DNA of 64,000 bases. Source: an uncultured Prevotellaceae bacterium. Lineage in GTDB: Bacteria; Bacteroidota; Bacteroidia; Bacteroidales; Bacteroidaceae. Where the stretch lies: contig ONGG01000001.1 of NCBI GenBank assembly GCA_900317305.1, positions 124,001 through 188,000 on the forward strand, written 5' to 3'. The position numbers and the translations under genes were made by a program. Positions 28,248 to 36,833 of this stretch are shown here, piece by piece (the first letter of the stretch is position 1; each line of letters begins with the position of its first letter). The notes beneath the pieces were generated by a model, which was not told where the DNA came from, searched no databases, and saw only the letters and a list, made by a program, of their open reading frames with translations.

Positions 28248-28288
28248 GATGTGAAAAAAACACACAATTGAATTTATCGAGATTTATC

Positions 28289-29239
28289 ATGGAAAATAAA
28301 ATTCTATACATAGTTGTTCCTTGCTATAATGAAGAGAAGGTGCTACATGAAACTTGCAGTCGGCTCACATCATTGATTGAGCGTATGGCTGCAGAGAAGT
28401 TGGTTTCATGGGAGAGCAGGGTGATGTTTGTTGATGATGGCTCAAGAGACACGACGTGGGAAATCATCCAACAACTATTTGGTTCGAATCATTACATCAC
28501 AGGAGTGAAACTGGCTGGCAATGTGGGACATCAGAACGCCCTTATGGCTGGACTCACTACGGCAAAAGAATATGCCGACATCATCGTGAGTATTGATGCT
28601 GACCTGCAAGACGACGTGGAGGTCATTCCGCAAATGGTGAGAGAATACAACAATGGATGCGATATTGTGTATGGAGTGAGAAAGAAGCGTGAAACCGATA
28701 CCTTCTTTAAACGAACAACAGCCCAGGGCTTCTATAAATTGATGAGTTGGCTTGGTGTGAAAACTGTATACAACCATGCTGATTACAGGTTGATGAGCAA
28801 ACGGGCCGTGGAGAAACTCACTGAGTTCAGGGAGCGTAACTTGTTTCTCAGGGGTATGGTCCCACTCATTGGTTACAAGAGCAGTTGCGTGTATTACGAC
28901 CGGGCCGAGCGGTTCGCCGGCGAGAGCAAGTATCCGTTGGGCAAGATGATCAACTTCGCCATCGACGGTATTTCCTCATTCAGTATCAAACCATTGAGGA
29001 TGTTGGTCTATATGGGCATTCTGTTCATCTTGATCTCACTAGGTATTCTTTGTTGGGTATTGGTGAGGTATATGACCGACAATGTGGTGCAGGGTTGGTC
29101 GTCGCTCATCCTGTCTGTGTGGTTTGTCGGTGGCTGCATCCTGGTCGGAATGGGTATTATGGGAGAGTATATCGGCAAGGTGTATGTGGAAGTGAAAGAC
29201 AGGCCGAGATACAATATCGAGACTGTGCTTACCAAATAG
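28289..29239 (+). CDS. GT2 glycosyltransferase, polyprenyl-phosphate sugar transferase (GtrB/DPM1-like)
   Basis: 316 residues from the ATG at 28289. GT-A fold N-terminus YIVVPCYNEEKVL, nucleotide/metal site VDDGSRDTTW and DADLQDDVEVIP, then QFRERN-type block TEFRERNLFLRGM; two membrane helices at about 235-300. This layout is that of enzymes that load a hexose onto undecaprenyl phosphate from UDP- or GDP-sugar (GtrB/ArnC/DPM1 class). It is the only plus-strand glycosyltransferase, at the edge of the minus-strand polysaccharide locus, and ends in a shared terminator. Sugar unknown. Confidence 0.9.
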   Translation: MENKILYIVVPCYNEEKVLHETCSRLTSLIERMAAEKLVSWESRVMFVDDGSRDTTWEIIQQLFGSNHYITGVKLAGNVGHQNALMAGLTTAKEYADIIVSIDADLQDDVEVIPQMVREYNNGCDIVYGVRKKRETDTFFKRTTAQGFYKLMSWLGVKTVYNHADYRLMSKRAVEKLTEFRERNLFLRGMVPLIGYKSSCVYYDRAERFAGESKYPLGKMINFAIDGISSFSIKPLRMLVYMGILFILISLGILCWVLVRYMTDNVVQGWSSLILSVWFVGGCILVGMGIMGEYIGKVYVEVKDRPRYNIETVLTK

Positions 29240-29240
29240 A

Positions 29241-29271
29241 AAAAGGGGCTCACCTAAGTGGAGCCCCTTTT
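29241..29271. terminator. Bidirectional terminator at the end of the polysaccharide operon
   Basis: Perfect 11-bp stem AAAAGGGGCTC / GAGCCCCTTTT with a 9-nt loop. A- and T-tracts flank it on both strands. It begins 2 bp after the GT2 stop and contains the last codons of the convergent WecG-family gene. Confidence 0.85.
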
Positions 29272-30021
29272 CCATGGATTTTGGTATCTTCCCAAATGCT
29301 GTTTGGCAAAGAGTATGAAGAACCCGAGGTCATGAATGAAATACCTTCGGAACAGGCGTCGTGGTTCGTGAACAAACCGGTAGAACCATTCCATACCGAT
29401 ATGCTGCATCCAGAGGGGAGCACGGCGCTTCACTCCAGCCTCGAAGTCGATGGTTGCACCGAGAGCCATGAAAATCTTGATGTTGGGCATCCTGTCCTTC
29501 CATGTCATGATATACTTTTCCTGTTTGGGCGCCCCCACGCCAACAACCAGGACGTTGGCCCCGCTGGCTTTGACCGTGTCGATGATATGCACACATTCCT
29601 GGGGCTTCTTGTCGAACCCCATGCTCGGCGATAGTGCGCCGACAATGATGTCGCGCCCAACCTTGTTGTTGATACGTTCTTTCGCTTTCTCGGCCACGTT
29701 GTCCAAGGAGCCAAGAAGGAAGATGCGGCAATCGGGGTTGTCGTGGTGGTATTGGTAGAACGACCTGAAAAACGTACTCCCCGAGATGGTTTCCTTGATT
29801 GGCGTGGAAGTGAGACGGGAGCAGAACAAGATCACCTTGCTGTCGCACACCACCCAGTCGGCTTTTTGGTAGGCCTCGTAAAACTCCTTGTCTTTTTGGA
29901 GTTTCATCACATGGTCTACGTTGGGGGTAAAGAGCACACCCTCTTTGAGGCTGGCGAGTAATTTGGCCTCAGTGAGGTTCTGGATCCTTACATTAAGTAT
30001 GTCTACGAATTCCTTTTCCAT
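29254..30021 (-). CDS. WecG/TagA/CpsF family glycosyltransferase (first copy)
   Basis: 255 residues. Family blocks are visible: FTPNVDHVMKLQKDKEFYEAY (donor/acceptor site with conserved Asn/Asp), a catalytic-region Asp in WVVCDSKV, VGVGAPKQEKYI, and the C-terminal HEPRRLFRR membrane-association motif. GT26 enzymes add a ManNAc(A)-type sugar to an undecaprenyl-PP-linked sugar on the inner face of the membrane. Last gene of the minus-strand polysaccharide run, 12 bp after a second GT26 gene. VVCDS differs from the usual PDG at the catalytic region, while the neighbour has PDG. Confidence 0.88.
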   Translation of the reverse strand: MEKEFVDILNVRIQNLTEAKLLASLKEGVLFTPNVDHVMKLQKDKEFYEAYQKADWVVCDSKVILFCSRLTSTPIKETISGSTFFRSFYQYHHDNPDCRIFLLGSLDNVAEKAKERINNKVGRDIIVGALSPSMGFDKKPQECVHIIDTVKASGANVLVVGVGAPKQEKYIMTWKDRMPNIKIFMALGATIDFEAGVKRRAPLWMQHIGMEWFYRFVHEPRRLFRRYFIHDLGFFILFAKQHLGRYQNPWKRGST

Positions 30022-30033
30022 TGTCCGGCCATA

Positions 30034-30831
30034 TCACTTTTGAATGGTTTTCCCCCATTTTTCCTTGGCCATATTCCAAAGAAATAGAGGGTTGCCCAAG
30101 ATATATCTTCTCCATAACCTCCGAGGCTCTTTCATCAATCGATAGAGCCACTCCAGCGAGTTCTCCTGTATCCATCGGGGAGCGCGTTTGGCTGAACCGG
30201 CATAGAAATCAAACACCGCGCCAATTGTCCCCACATGACAGTTGATGTTAAGTTCATCCCAATGCTGGTATGCCCATTTCTCCTGTTTGGGTGCTGTCAT
30301 TCCAATCCACAACAAGTCGGGTCGTATGTGGTTGATCTTATCTATGATAACCCTGTTTTCTTCTGTTGAGAACTGCGGCTTATATGGAGGAGAGTACACT
30401 TCTACTCTTATGTATGGGTATTCTTTTCTGCAATGTTCTTGAATAAGCGAGAGTGTCTTCTCGCTTGACCCCATGAACATGACTATAGGCTTTTCCCCAT
30501 TTTCTGCAACCTGCTTTTCCCCCTTCTTGTTGATGAGGTCCATTTCAATCTTGAACAAGTCCCACCCTGCAATTCGTTCCTTGGGACGGCTGTCGGCTCG
30601 AAGCCATCGGCATGCTTTCACAATACTGGCTCCGTCGGGAATAAGATAGTCGCCCAAAAGCAATGCCTTGGCAAATTCTTGATCTTTCTGGGCTGTATTG
30701 TAGGAATTGGCGTTGATGGTGTTGATCAAAACCTTGCCGGGTGGAATTTTTTCCAGCGAGGCCCTGCTCTCCACCAGTTTCAGATGGCGTAATCTGAGGG
30801 TTAGTTGTTGATTGGGTGAATCGGTTACCAT
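30034..30831 (-). CDS. WecG/TagA/CpsF family glycosyltransferase (second copy)
   Basis: 265 residues. Shows INTINANSYNTAQKD, the catalytic PDGASIVKACRW, IGMTAPKQEKWAY, and the terminal KEPRRLWRR motif. It is clearly related to the next gene downstream but diverged, so the pair is not a recent duplication. Expected to act on lipid-linked intermediates at the cytoplasmic face. Starts 44 bp after the GT4 gene stop. Sugar donor not identifiable. Confidence 0.88.
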   Translation of the reverse strand: MVTDSPNQQLTLRLRHLKLVESRASLEKIPPGKVLINTINANSYNTAQKDQEFAKALLLGDYLIPDGASIVKACRWLRADSRPKERIAGWDLFKIEMDLINKKGEKQVAENGEKPIVMFMGSSEKTLSLIQEHCRKEYPYIRVEVYSPPYKPQFSTEENRVIIDKINHIRPDLLWIGMTAPKQEKWAYQHWDELNINCHVGTIGAVFDFYAGSAKRAPRWIQENSLEWLYRLMKEPRRLWRRYILGNPLFLWNMAKEKWGKTIQK

Positions 30832-30874
30832 TTACTAAAATGATTATCTTTCATATAATGCTATGCCTGTCCTT

Positions 30875-31984
30875 TTATAAATCCTTCAGTTCCTTCACTA
30901 TACGTGGATTCACTGCATCATAGGAGTATAGTTCCCTTTCACGTTCAAGCATCTGGCGGGAAAGGGATTCCATTTTTCCTTCATCAAGGATTCTTTCTAT
31001 TGTATCAGCAAAGGCTTTGGCAGAAAGGTCATCCACAACCAGAAGATCATTCCCAACTATGGAGCCGTTGAAATTATGTTTGCTGACAATCGGTATCAGG
31101 CCCTGGCTCATGGCTTCGCTGAGTGAATTGCTATGACCTTCGCAAGGCTCGCTGGTGGGGAAGACAAAGAAATGGTGGGTTTGCATTTTCTCCTTGATAA
31201 ACTCGTAAGGAGAAAGGTTGTATCGCTCAATATGACTTGAATGACTTGAAGAGAGGATCTTCTTGTCGATTTGGTTCACGTATTCCTTGCTGCTGCCCGG
31301 ACCACCAATGATGGTTAGATACACATCATCACGATGTTCGCAAAGCAGTTCAAAACAATCGATTACAATTTCAACGTGCTTGTGTGGGTCGATACGGCCA
31401 AAGTATAGCAGGCGGACCATTTCCGCAGAACGTACTGGAACGTTGGCCGGGATATCTTTATTGAATGAGTAGCTTGGAAAATAGGATAGGGGGGTAGTTG
31501 TGATTGAAGATGACAAATCGATGCCTTCTTTGCCCTCAAACAGCACCATTGCCTGCAAGTTTAACACCTTGGCAAATAACGCCCTGTATCTTTTGCCCCC
31601 CTTGTTGTAGTAGTGCAGGAACTGGCCTCCTTGGAGATACATCACACTCTTGAACCCCATTATCCTTACCATCTTTGTCACTATGTACTCATAGGGAAGG
31701 AGGTGGCCAGAGAAGGTCATGTGGAAAAACAAGGTGCTGTATGGGTCTTCTTTGCGCAGATGGAAGAAAATCTTGAATAAGTCAGTAAGGCCGAAGAAGA
31801 GCACTTCTATTACGTGAAGTAATTTTCCCTTCCATTCGGCAAAATGCCTCGACACGTGGGCGACCTCAAGCCCCGCTTCTTCGAAACCATGCATCACACG
31901 ACGGCATGAGGTCTGGCCGCCTCCACCTTTCGGCAGTTCATTGAGGTCGCCGATGTTGCCGAATACAAATAGTTTGCGAACCAT
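30875..31984 (-). CDS. GT4-family glycosyltransferase
   Basis: 369 residues. GT-B fold: N-terminal FGNIGDLNELPKGGGGQTSCRRVMHGFEEAGLEV (glycine-rich loop), C-terminal LLYFGRIDPHKHVEIVIDCFELL and the donor-site EPCEGHSNSLSEAMSQGLIPI, where the E(x7)E pair of GT4 retaining enzymes is seen. Within the minus-strand polysaccharide run, 58 bp after the serine acetyltransferase-like gene. Linkage and sugar unknown. Confidence 0.88.
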   Translation of the reverse strand: MVRKLFVFGNIGDLNELPKGGGGQTSCRRVMHGFEEAGLEVAHVSRHFAEWKGKLLHVIEVLFFGLTDLFKIFFHLRKEDPYSTLFFHMTFSGHLLPYEYIVTKMVRIMGFKSVMYLQGGQFLHYYNKGGKRYRALFAKVLNLQAMVLFEGKEGIDLSSSITTTPLSYFPSYSFNKDIPANVPVRSAEMVRLLYFGRIDPHKHVEIVIDCFELLCEHRDDVYLTIIGGPGSSKEYVNQIDKKILSSSHSSHIERYNLSPYEFIKEKMQTHHFFVFPTSEPCEGHSNSLSEAMSQGLIPIVSKHNFNGSIVGNDLLVVDDLSAKAFADTIERILDEGKMESLSRQMLERERELYSYDAVNPRIVKELKDL

Positions 31985-32042
31985 GGTATCTCTTTTTCCT
32001 TAAATAGTACTCAAATAGCACTCAAAGTGAACATATGTTACT

Positions 32043-32600
32043 TTAACTCCCCTTTATTCTGATGACCCTGGCGGGAATACCTCCCAACACGGCATTATCC
32101 GGGATATCATGGGTCACGACGGAGTTGGCGCCAATCGATACGTTGTTGCCGATGGTGATTTGTCCGAAAACCTTGACTCCCAAACCGAAATTCACATTGT
32201 CACCAATGATGACTGGCAGTCCGTCGCCCGTCTCGTCAAATCGTCGGCCGATGACCACGCCAGCACGCAAGGTGCAGTTCTTGCCGATACGAGCGGAGGG
32301 CTTGACCCCTGTGTAATCGCCGATATGGAAAATCACCAAACCCGGGCCAGTGGTGTTTGGGCTGACCTTGCAATGGGTGCGGGCACCGAGATGCTTGTAG
32401 CGATACCACCAAAAGTAGAATAGCAAGCCGCGGCGACTTTTGTTCATGTGATATTCCACATGGCGCAGGGCCTTGACGTATTGCCAAAGATACCATTTCT
32501 CATTGTGGAGAATACGGTCGGTCAGCGTGGGTTTTTCAGCACCGTAACGGCCAAGGTCAAGGGCCAGCCACTCTTGTAATTCGGATTTCGTCTTTATCAT
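32043..32600 (-). CDS. Serine O-acetyltransferase-like hexapeptide acyltransferase
   Basis: 185 residues. N-terminal helical part (about 1-75) then a left-handed beta-helix of hexapeptide repeats (IFHIGDYTGVKPSARIGKNCTLRAGVVIG, VKVFGQITIGNNVSIGANSVVTHDIPDNAVLGGIPARVI), the CysE-like arrangement. In polysaccharide loci such proteins usually O- or N-acetylate a sugar, so the position argues for glycan modification and not cysteine synthesis. Eighth gene downstream of the LicD promoter. Acceptor unknown. Confidence 0.85.
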   Translation of the reverse strand: MIKTKSELQEWLALDLGRYGAEKPTLTDRILHNEKWYLWQYVKALRHVEYHMNKSRRGLLFYFWWYRYKHLGARTHCKVSPNTTGPGLVIFHIGDYTGVKPSARIGKNCTLRAGVVIGRRFDETGDGLPVIIGDNVNFGLGVKVFGQITIGNNVSIGANSVVTHDIPDNAVLGGIPARVIRIKGS

Positions 32601-32624
32601 TTCAAAGCTCCTTTGACACCAGAA

Positions 32625-33401
32625 TTAACTGATATTCTCTTGCCTCCTCTTTCTTTTCAATCTGTTGAACCACATGAGGGCGGATTCGGGCATCAGTGAA
32701 CGGATGGCTTTCTTTAATCTGTCTTTTGTGCCAAATACCATCCACGAGGCGGCATAATGATGGATGGTCCGTGTGTTTTCTGTGATGTGCATCCGTTTCG
32801 TCACAGGGTGGATGGGGCAGAAATAGTCATTGGGGTAGATGAAGATGCCGTCGACTTCTTGTATGGACGAAGTGTTGAGCATTCCATGTTCGCAAAGATG
32901 GTTGGTGGTGTAGTTCACGATGGTCATAATTTTCTTTCCACCATCGTTGTTCTCAAACCTCAAGTCCTGGTAGAGGTCCATCATCTCCTTGTAAAAGGAA
33001 AGGCCAGGAGTTGCTCCCATTCCCAAACCAGGGGCGCACCACAGTCCTTTTCCCGGAGAGTCCGGGACTTCTTCTGGATTCGACGGTTGTTCACATCCTA
33101 AAAAAGGCCCTCTTTCCACTATGTCGTCAAGTGGTTTGATTACTTCCACGTCGGTGTCGAAATACAAGCCCCCTTCATGGTATAGAATCCAGAAACGTGC
33201 ATAATCGCTTACAAAGGCATATTTTCCAAGTGCGTAAGCTTCAGCCGTATAGCGAATCATATTTACGTCGAAATTGCTCTCGTCCCAACGCTTGATTTCA
33301 TAGTCGGACAGGTATTTCTTCCATGATGCAATGCATTTGACAGCCATCTCAGGAAGGGGGCCGTGTCCGAACCAGCAATAATGGATGACTTTGGGTATCA
33401 T
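32625..33401 (-). CDS. GT32-family glycosyltransferase (OCH1/capsular type)
   Basis: 258 residues. Typical start IPKVIHYCWFGHGPLP, then IKRWDESNFDVN and the metal-binding DXD in YARFWILYHEGGLYFDTDVEVIKPLD. GT32 enzymes transfer galactose or mannose in an alpha-linkage. Intact and of normal length. Starts 7 bp after the fucosyltransferase stop, so it is tightly coupled to it. Sugar unknown. Confidence 0.9.
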   Translation of the reverse strand: MIPKVIHYCWFGHGPLPEMAVKCIASWKKYLSDYEIKRWDESNFDVNMIRYTAEAYALGKYAFVSDYARFWILYHEGGLYFDTDVEVIKPLDDIVERGPFLGCEQPSNPEEVPDSPGKGLWCAPGLGMGATPGLSFYKEMMDLYQDLRFENNDGGKKIMTIVNYTTNHLCEHGMLNTSSIQEVDGIFIYPNDYFCPIHPVTKRMHITENTRTIHHYAASWMVFGTKDRLKKAIRSLMPESALMWFNRLKRKRRQENIS

Positions 33402-33408
33402 GTTGGTG

Positions 33409-34440
33409 TCAGAAATGATGGGTGGTATTTGTTATGGCATCTGGCGAGCATGTGATTTTATCTCTGTATGTGTTCAGGTATGCACTCCACCAGCCAAATG
33501 AACTGCGGGTGATGACCTGGTGCTTGCACAGTGACATCAAATGCATGTCACGCCAACTGTTCACTCCCTTGTTCCAGTCTACAAAGGTGATGTGGTCTTT
33601 CTGAAAGTCCAAGCCGAAAACCTTGCTGTGGTGCCTTGCCCATTCCACACTGCCCGGATCGCAAAAGATGTAAAAACAGGGGGAGGGAACCGTTTGCTTG
33701 ATGTATTTCACGGCACGCTTAAAATAGCCGCCATAATAGCAGTCGAAGTTGTAACTGAGCATGTCGCCACGTCGGGCATGGATGGCGACCGACGGGCATG
33801 ACTGCACCTCTTTCGCAAGTTTCAGGTCGGCTTTTGACGACAAGGCGGGAAAAGTGAAACATTCTCTTACCTCTTTGTCTATCCTTTCAATGCCACTGTT
33901 CTTGTTCTTGAATGTCAACTGCTGGCCGGTAAAAATGTTGTCTGTCGATTTAATGAACAGTTCCGGCGAGGGGGGGGGGATGGGGTGCTTGAGGTATTTC
34001 TTTCGGAAGTAGTTCAGATATTGGAAAATGAAGGTCTTCTTATACCCGGGTTTGCTCAGTGGTGTCATATATGGTGCACCCGGGGCTTCGAAGTCGCCAC
34101 GCAAGTTCTTCATCTGAAGCCCTGACTTCTCGAATGCTTGAGTGAAATATACAGGGTAGTTCCAGTTACGCTCCCAAAAACGGGACTCACGGATGTAAGT
34201 GAGTAACATTTCCCATTGATTGAAGGAAAAAAATGATTTGATGTTTGGGGCATTGAGATGGAAAATCCGATCCAACTCGTAACCATTCCATTGGCAGATG
34301 ACTTCGTTGCATTCGGGAATGTCATACACGATGGTCTCTATCATGCAGTCATCACCGGGATTGACCGACTTGATGGCAAGGTATTCGCAGTAACTGAGCA
34401 TCTGGTTGCCCAAGCCCGACTCGATATGTATAATTTTCAT
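33409..34440 (-). CDS. GT11 alpha-1,2-fucosyltransferase with internal poly-C tract
   Basis: 343 residues. GT11 hallmarks: start IIHIESGLGNQMLSYCEYLA, the GDP-fucose motif IHARRGDML at about 220-227 (HxRRxD), and RSSFGWWSAYLN near the C-terminus. Transfers L-fucose to galactose or a similar residue in alpha-1,2 linkage. A run of ten C on the coding strand (33970-33979) encodes the PPP at 155-157 upstream of the active site; the frame is intact here. Its start overlaps the wzy stop by 4 bp. GT11 fucosyltransferases in Helicobacter are phase-variable by the same kind of tract. Confidence 0.93.
   Translation of the reverse strand: MKIIHIESGLGNQMLSYCEYLAIKSVNPGDDCMIETIVYDIPECNEVICQWNGYELDRIFHLNAPNIKSFFSFNQWEMLLTYIRESRFWERNWNYPVYFTQAFEKSGLQMKNLRGDFEAPGAPYMTPLSKPGYKKTFIFQYLNYFRKKYLKHPIPPPSPELFIKSTDNIFTGQQLTFKNKNSGIERIDKEVRECFTFPALSSKADLKLAKEVQSCPSVAIHARRGDMLSYNFDCYYGGYFKRAVKYIKQTVPSPCFYIFCDPGSVEWARHHSKVFGLDFQKDHITFVDWNKGVNSWRDMHLMSLCKHQVITRSSFGWWSAYLNTYRDKITCSPDAITNTTHHF
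33970..33979. repeat. Ten-base G/C homopolymer inside the fucosyltransferase gene
   Basis: Ten consecutive G on the plus strand (C on the coding strand), at codons 154-157 of 343. Length and position upstream of the GDP-fucose motif make it a slippage site candidate. Confidence 0.95.
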
Positions 34441-35804
34441 ACGTCTTGTGGCTTTGATGTAAGAAAACCCTGCCTTGAATTTTCTAGTTTCTTGTAGTGC
34501 ACAAGCAGATAGACCATGAAGGGATAGATGAGGTTGCCTTGGTCTGAGGTGGAGGTGCCAGAGAACGACAACAATAGCATTTCAAGCACAATCAACAAGC
34601 CTAAGAATGAATAGTCATTATCTCGCTTATTGTGGATGAAGAAGAAAAGCAGGTAAAACCAGATGCTCAAATAGATGAAGCTGCCAAGATAGCCGTATTT
34701 GGAAAAAAGATTGCCATATGAGATGTCCGGCGTGGTCATTTGTGTCGTATCGCCATCTTGGTCGGGAAGACCTAAAAGAAAATTGTACCTCTGGTGCACC
34801 GTGATGGTTTGGCTGTCGCTAATCAATCCCAAGCCCATCAGGTTTTCGGCAAAAGGTCTGTTGGCAAGGTAGGACGCACGCTCGTATATCCACGCAAAAC
34901 GATAGGTCAATGTGCCCACGTCGTTGGTGTTGCCGTAATAGGCCGTTTCTTGGATGCCGCCGGAAAAGATGGACTTGATTTCACTTTCTGTCGATTTCTC
35001 AAACTTGCCGGCAAAACGCAAACCGATGATTCCTGAGAAGGGGATGTATAGCACCAACGTCACGAAGGTCACCAACAACATTGATTTAGCCTTGTGCTGG
35101 ATGAGAAGGCCTAATGCCAGCACGATGCCTGTCATGGCTATCTGGGTGCGGCCCAAAGTGGCTATCAACGCAATGACTAAAATGAAGATGCCGGGAAAGC
35201 TGAAGTAGGATTTGAGGTGTTTCGGGGATAGGATGGTGACAAAGATAAACCAATAAAGCAGGGGGGGGGAGTTGTAATAACGCTTGATGCCAGTGAAATC
35301 ATCGATCTTCACATTGTCATAGTCATAAGGCAAGAGATGCCAGTCGAACAACACTTCGAAGACGTAGAGGACAGAGGTGACAAGGGTGACGTAGAAAAAA
35401 AACTGGTTGACCCAGATGAAGTCTTTCCTGTCCACATCCTTGAGGATGTAGTAGGATAGGAACAGAAAGGAGGCGCGGCAGCCTTGGATTACTTGATATG
35501 TGGTGAATTGATAGTGTTTGAGGGAGAATAAAATATCTAAAAGCATGAATAAGAAGAAGAGCACCAACCAGAAACGGAGTTTCGAGTCGGGGATACGCGG
35601 GGGCTTCTTTTCGAACAAAGTTGAGTAAGCCAAGTTGAAACCGATGTAAATCAATGCCAAATCATAGTTCTTTGAGCCTAATACGTCATCTGTCAGCACA
35701 CACCAGCCATTCAGCATGAACGAAAAGAAAATCATCAAACTGATCTTACGAAGTTCGATGATGTAGGTGAATATGGCAATTCCTAAAAGGATATATCCTA
35801 TCAT
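34437..35804 (-). CDS. O-antigen/capsule polymerase-like membrane protein (Wzy)
   Basis: 455 residues with about eleven hydrophobic spans and a large hydrophilic loop at residues 262-345 that contains GTLTYRFAWIYERASYL, as expected of Wzy polymerases. Wzy joins lipid-linked repeat units on the periplasmic side. Sequence is too divergent to say more. A run of nine C (35271-35279) encodes the Pro pair at residues 179-180; the frame is intact. It lies between an acyltransferase gene (8-bp gap) and the fucosyltransferase gene (4-bp overlap). Confidence 0.82.
   Translation of the reverse strand: MIGYILLGIAIFTYIIELRKISLMIFFSFMLNGWCVLTDDVLGSKNYDLALIYIGFNLAYSTLFEKKPPRIPDSKLRFWLVLFFLFMLLDILFSLKHYQFTTYQVIQGCRASFLFLSYYILKDVDRKDFIWVNQFFFYVTLVTSVLYVFEVLFDWHLLPYDYDNVKIDDFTGIKRYYNSPPLLYWFIFVTILSPKHLKSYFSFPGIFILVIALIATLGRTQIAMTGIVLALGLLIQHKAKSMLLVTFVTLVLYIPFSGIIGLRFAGKFEKSTESEIKSIFSGGIQETAYYGNTNDVGTLTYRFAWIYERASYLANRPFAENLMGLGLISDSQTITVHQRYNFLLGLPDQDGDTTQMTTPDISYGNLFSKYGYLGSFIYLSIWFYLLFFFIHNKRDNDYSFLGLLIVLEMLLLSFSGTSTSDQGNLIYPFMVYLLVHYKKLENSRQGFLTSKPQDV
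35271..35279. repeat. Nine-base G/C homopolymer inside the wzy-like gene
   Basis: Nine consecutive G on the plus strand (C on the coding strand), codons 176-179 of 455. An indel here would truncate the polymerase before its periplasmic loop. Confidence 0.95.
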
Positions 35805-35812
35805 AGCGTTGC

Positions 35813-36463
35813 TTATAGCTGTTTTGTGTTCTCTATCCTTTTAATGAAAACAGCGGGGTTGCCTGCCCAGATTTCATTGTCGGGTATGTCGCAACATACC
35901 ACGCTGCCTGCGCCGACAACTGAATGAAGGCCAATCTTAGAACCTTTCAGTATGAGGCAGTTGGCACCTATGAAAGCATAATCTTTGATGACGACTGGCT
36001 TGCATTTGCGGTGGATGATGTCTGTGCCGGCTTTGCGGTCTTTCCAGTCCAGACTGTGGAAGTCGGTGTCGAATATCATAGTTCCAGCCCCAATGTTCAC
36101 ATATTCGCCGATTGTGATGGACTGGTGGCAGTGAATGCAACTGTTGGAGATTCCTGTATGGCTTCCGATGTACAATTCTGCTCTTGGCCGTACTTCTATG
36201 ACCGACATGACATGATGATCTATCGTGCCACTGTTCCTCCCGCTCCTGCAGATGAACCCGTCACCAAGGACGACCTTGCTACCAGGGTGGAAAAACAAGT
36301 CGGTCTTGCCATGAAAGTGTATCTTCCTCGGATTGAATCTGACTTGGTGGGTAAGGCAATATCCTATGGATACTCTCTGATGGAAGTAGTTCTTACATCT
36401 CCTCAGCAAGGCAAGCCATACCCGATAGGTTTGGTATATGAGAATTGATAACAGTTTGTTCAT
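35813..36463 (-). CDS. Hexapeptide-repeat acyltransferase (sugar O-acetyltransferase-like)
   Basis: 216 residues. Left-handed beta-helix repeats run through residues 75-205 (IGSHTGISNSCIHCHQSITIGEYVNIGAGTMIFDTDFHSLD..., KDYAFIGANCLILKGSKIGLHSVVGAGSVVCCDIPDNEIWAGNPAVFI). The FDTDFHSLD segment with its His is the acetyl-transfer site of the WcaF/NodL/LacA type. In this context it probably acetylates a repeat-unit sugar. It lies 8 bp upstream of wzy and 10 bp downstream of a dead wzx fragment. Confidence 0.85.
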   Translation of the reverse strand: MNKLLSILIYQTYRVWLALLRRCKNYFHQRVSIGYCLTHQVRFNPRKIHFHGKTDLFFHPGSKVVLGDGFICRSGRNSGTIDHHVMSVIEVRPRAELYIGSHTGISNSCIHCHQSITIGEYVNIGAGTMIFDTDFHSLDWKDRKAGTDIIHRKCKPVVIKDYAFIGANCLILKGSKIGLHSVVGAGSVVCCDIPDNEIWAGNPAVFIKRIENTKQL

Positions 36464-36473
36464 CTTTGGATGT

Positions 36474-36833
36474 CTATGTCCGTTTCTTATGCGGAAGGGG
36501 AATACGCTTGAGTTGGTTGATGTGAAGCTGGTCTTTCAATACAAAACACATCACCGACAGATAATAGATGGCTGATACCATAAAATTGATGGCCAATATC
36601 AGGCGATATCCGGCCAAAGCAGTTTAGAGGCCAAGCACATGTCCACAATCGGGGGGCAGGGTGGTGACTATGTATCGTCGCGTGGGGAAGTCCAAGGGAA
36701 TGGCTTTACGGACAAAATAATACAAAAGGAAGGTTTCCAGAAGATGGGGGATGGCGACGGTGTAAGCGGAAGCCACCTTTGCTTAGCGTCGTGTGAACAG
36801 CAGCAAAATCAGTACAACGGTAAATACATTAAA
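36474..36833 (-). pseudogene. Decayed C-terminal remnant of a second Wzx flippase
   Basis: One continuous minus-strand frame, interrupted by in-frame stops at 36783-36785 and 36624-36626 and ended at 36474. The translation aligns with the C-terminal part of the intact Wzx at 40092-41546: VASAYTVAIPHLLETFLLYY here against VAAAYAVAIPHVLESVLLYH there. A later hydrophobic stretch ends LKDQLHINQLKRIPLPHKKRT. About 120 codons remain; the N-terminal two-thirds is gone and the LicD gene lies next to the break. Not a plausible functional gene. Confidence 0.82.

Larger units (their letters stand above)
27954..28288. other. Divergent intergenic region between GH106 and the polysaccharide locus
   Basis: 335 bp without a gene. 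It holds an 83-bp palindromic repeat (28046-28128) and a -7 box for the downstream glycosyltransferase (28240-28247). No clear -7 box for the GH106 gene was found on the minus strand. Confidence 0.6.
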
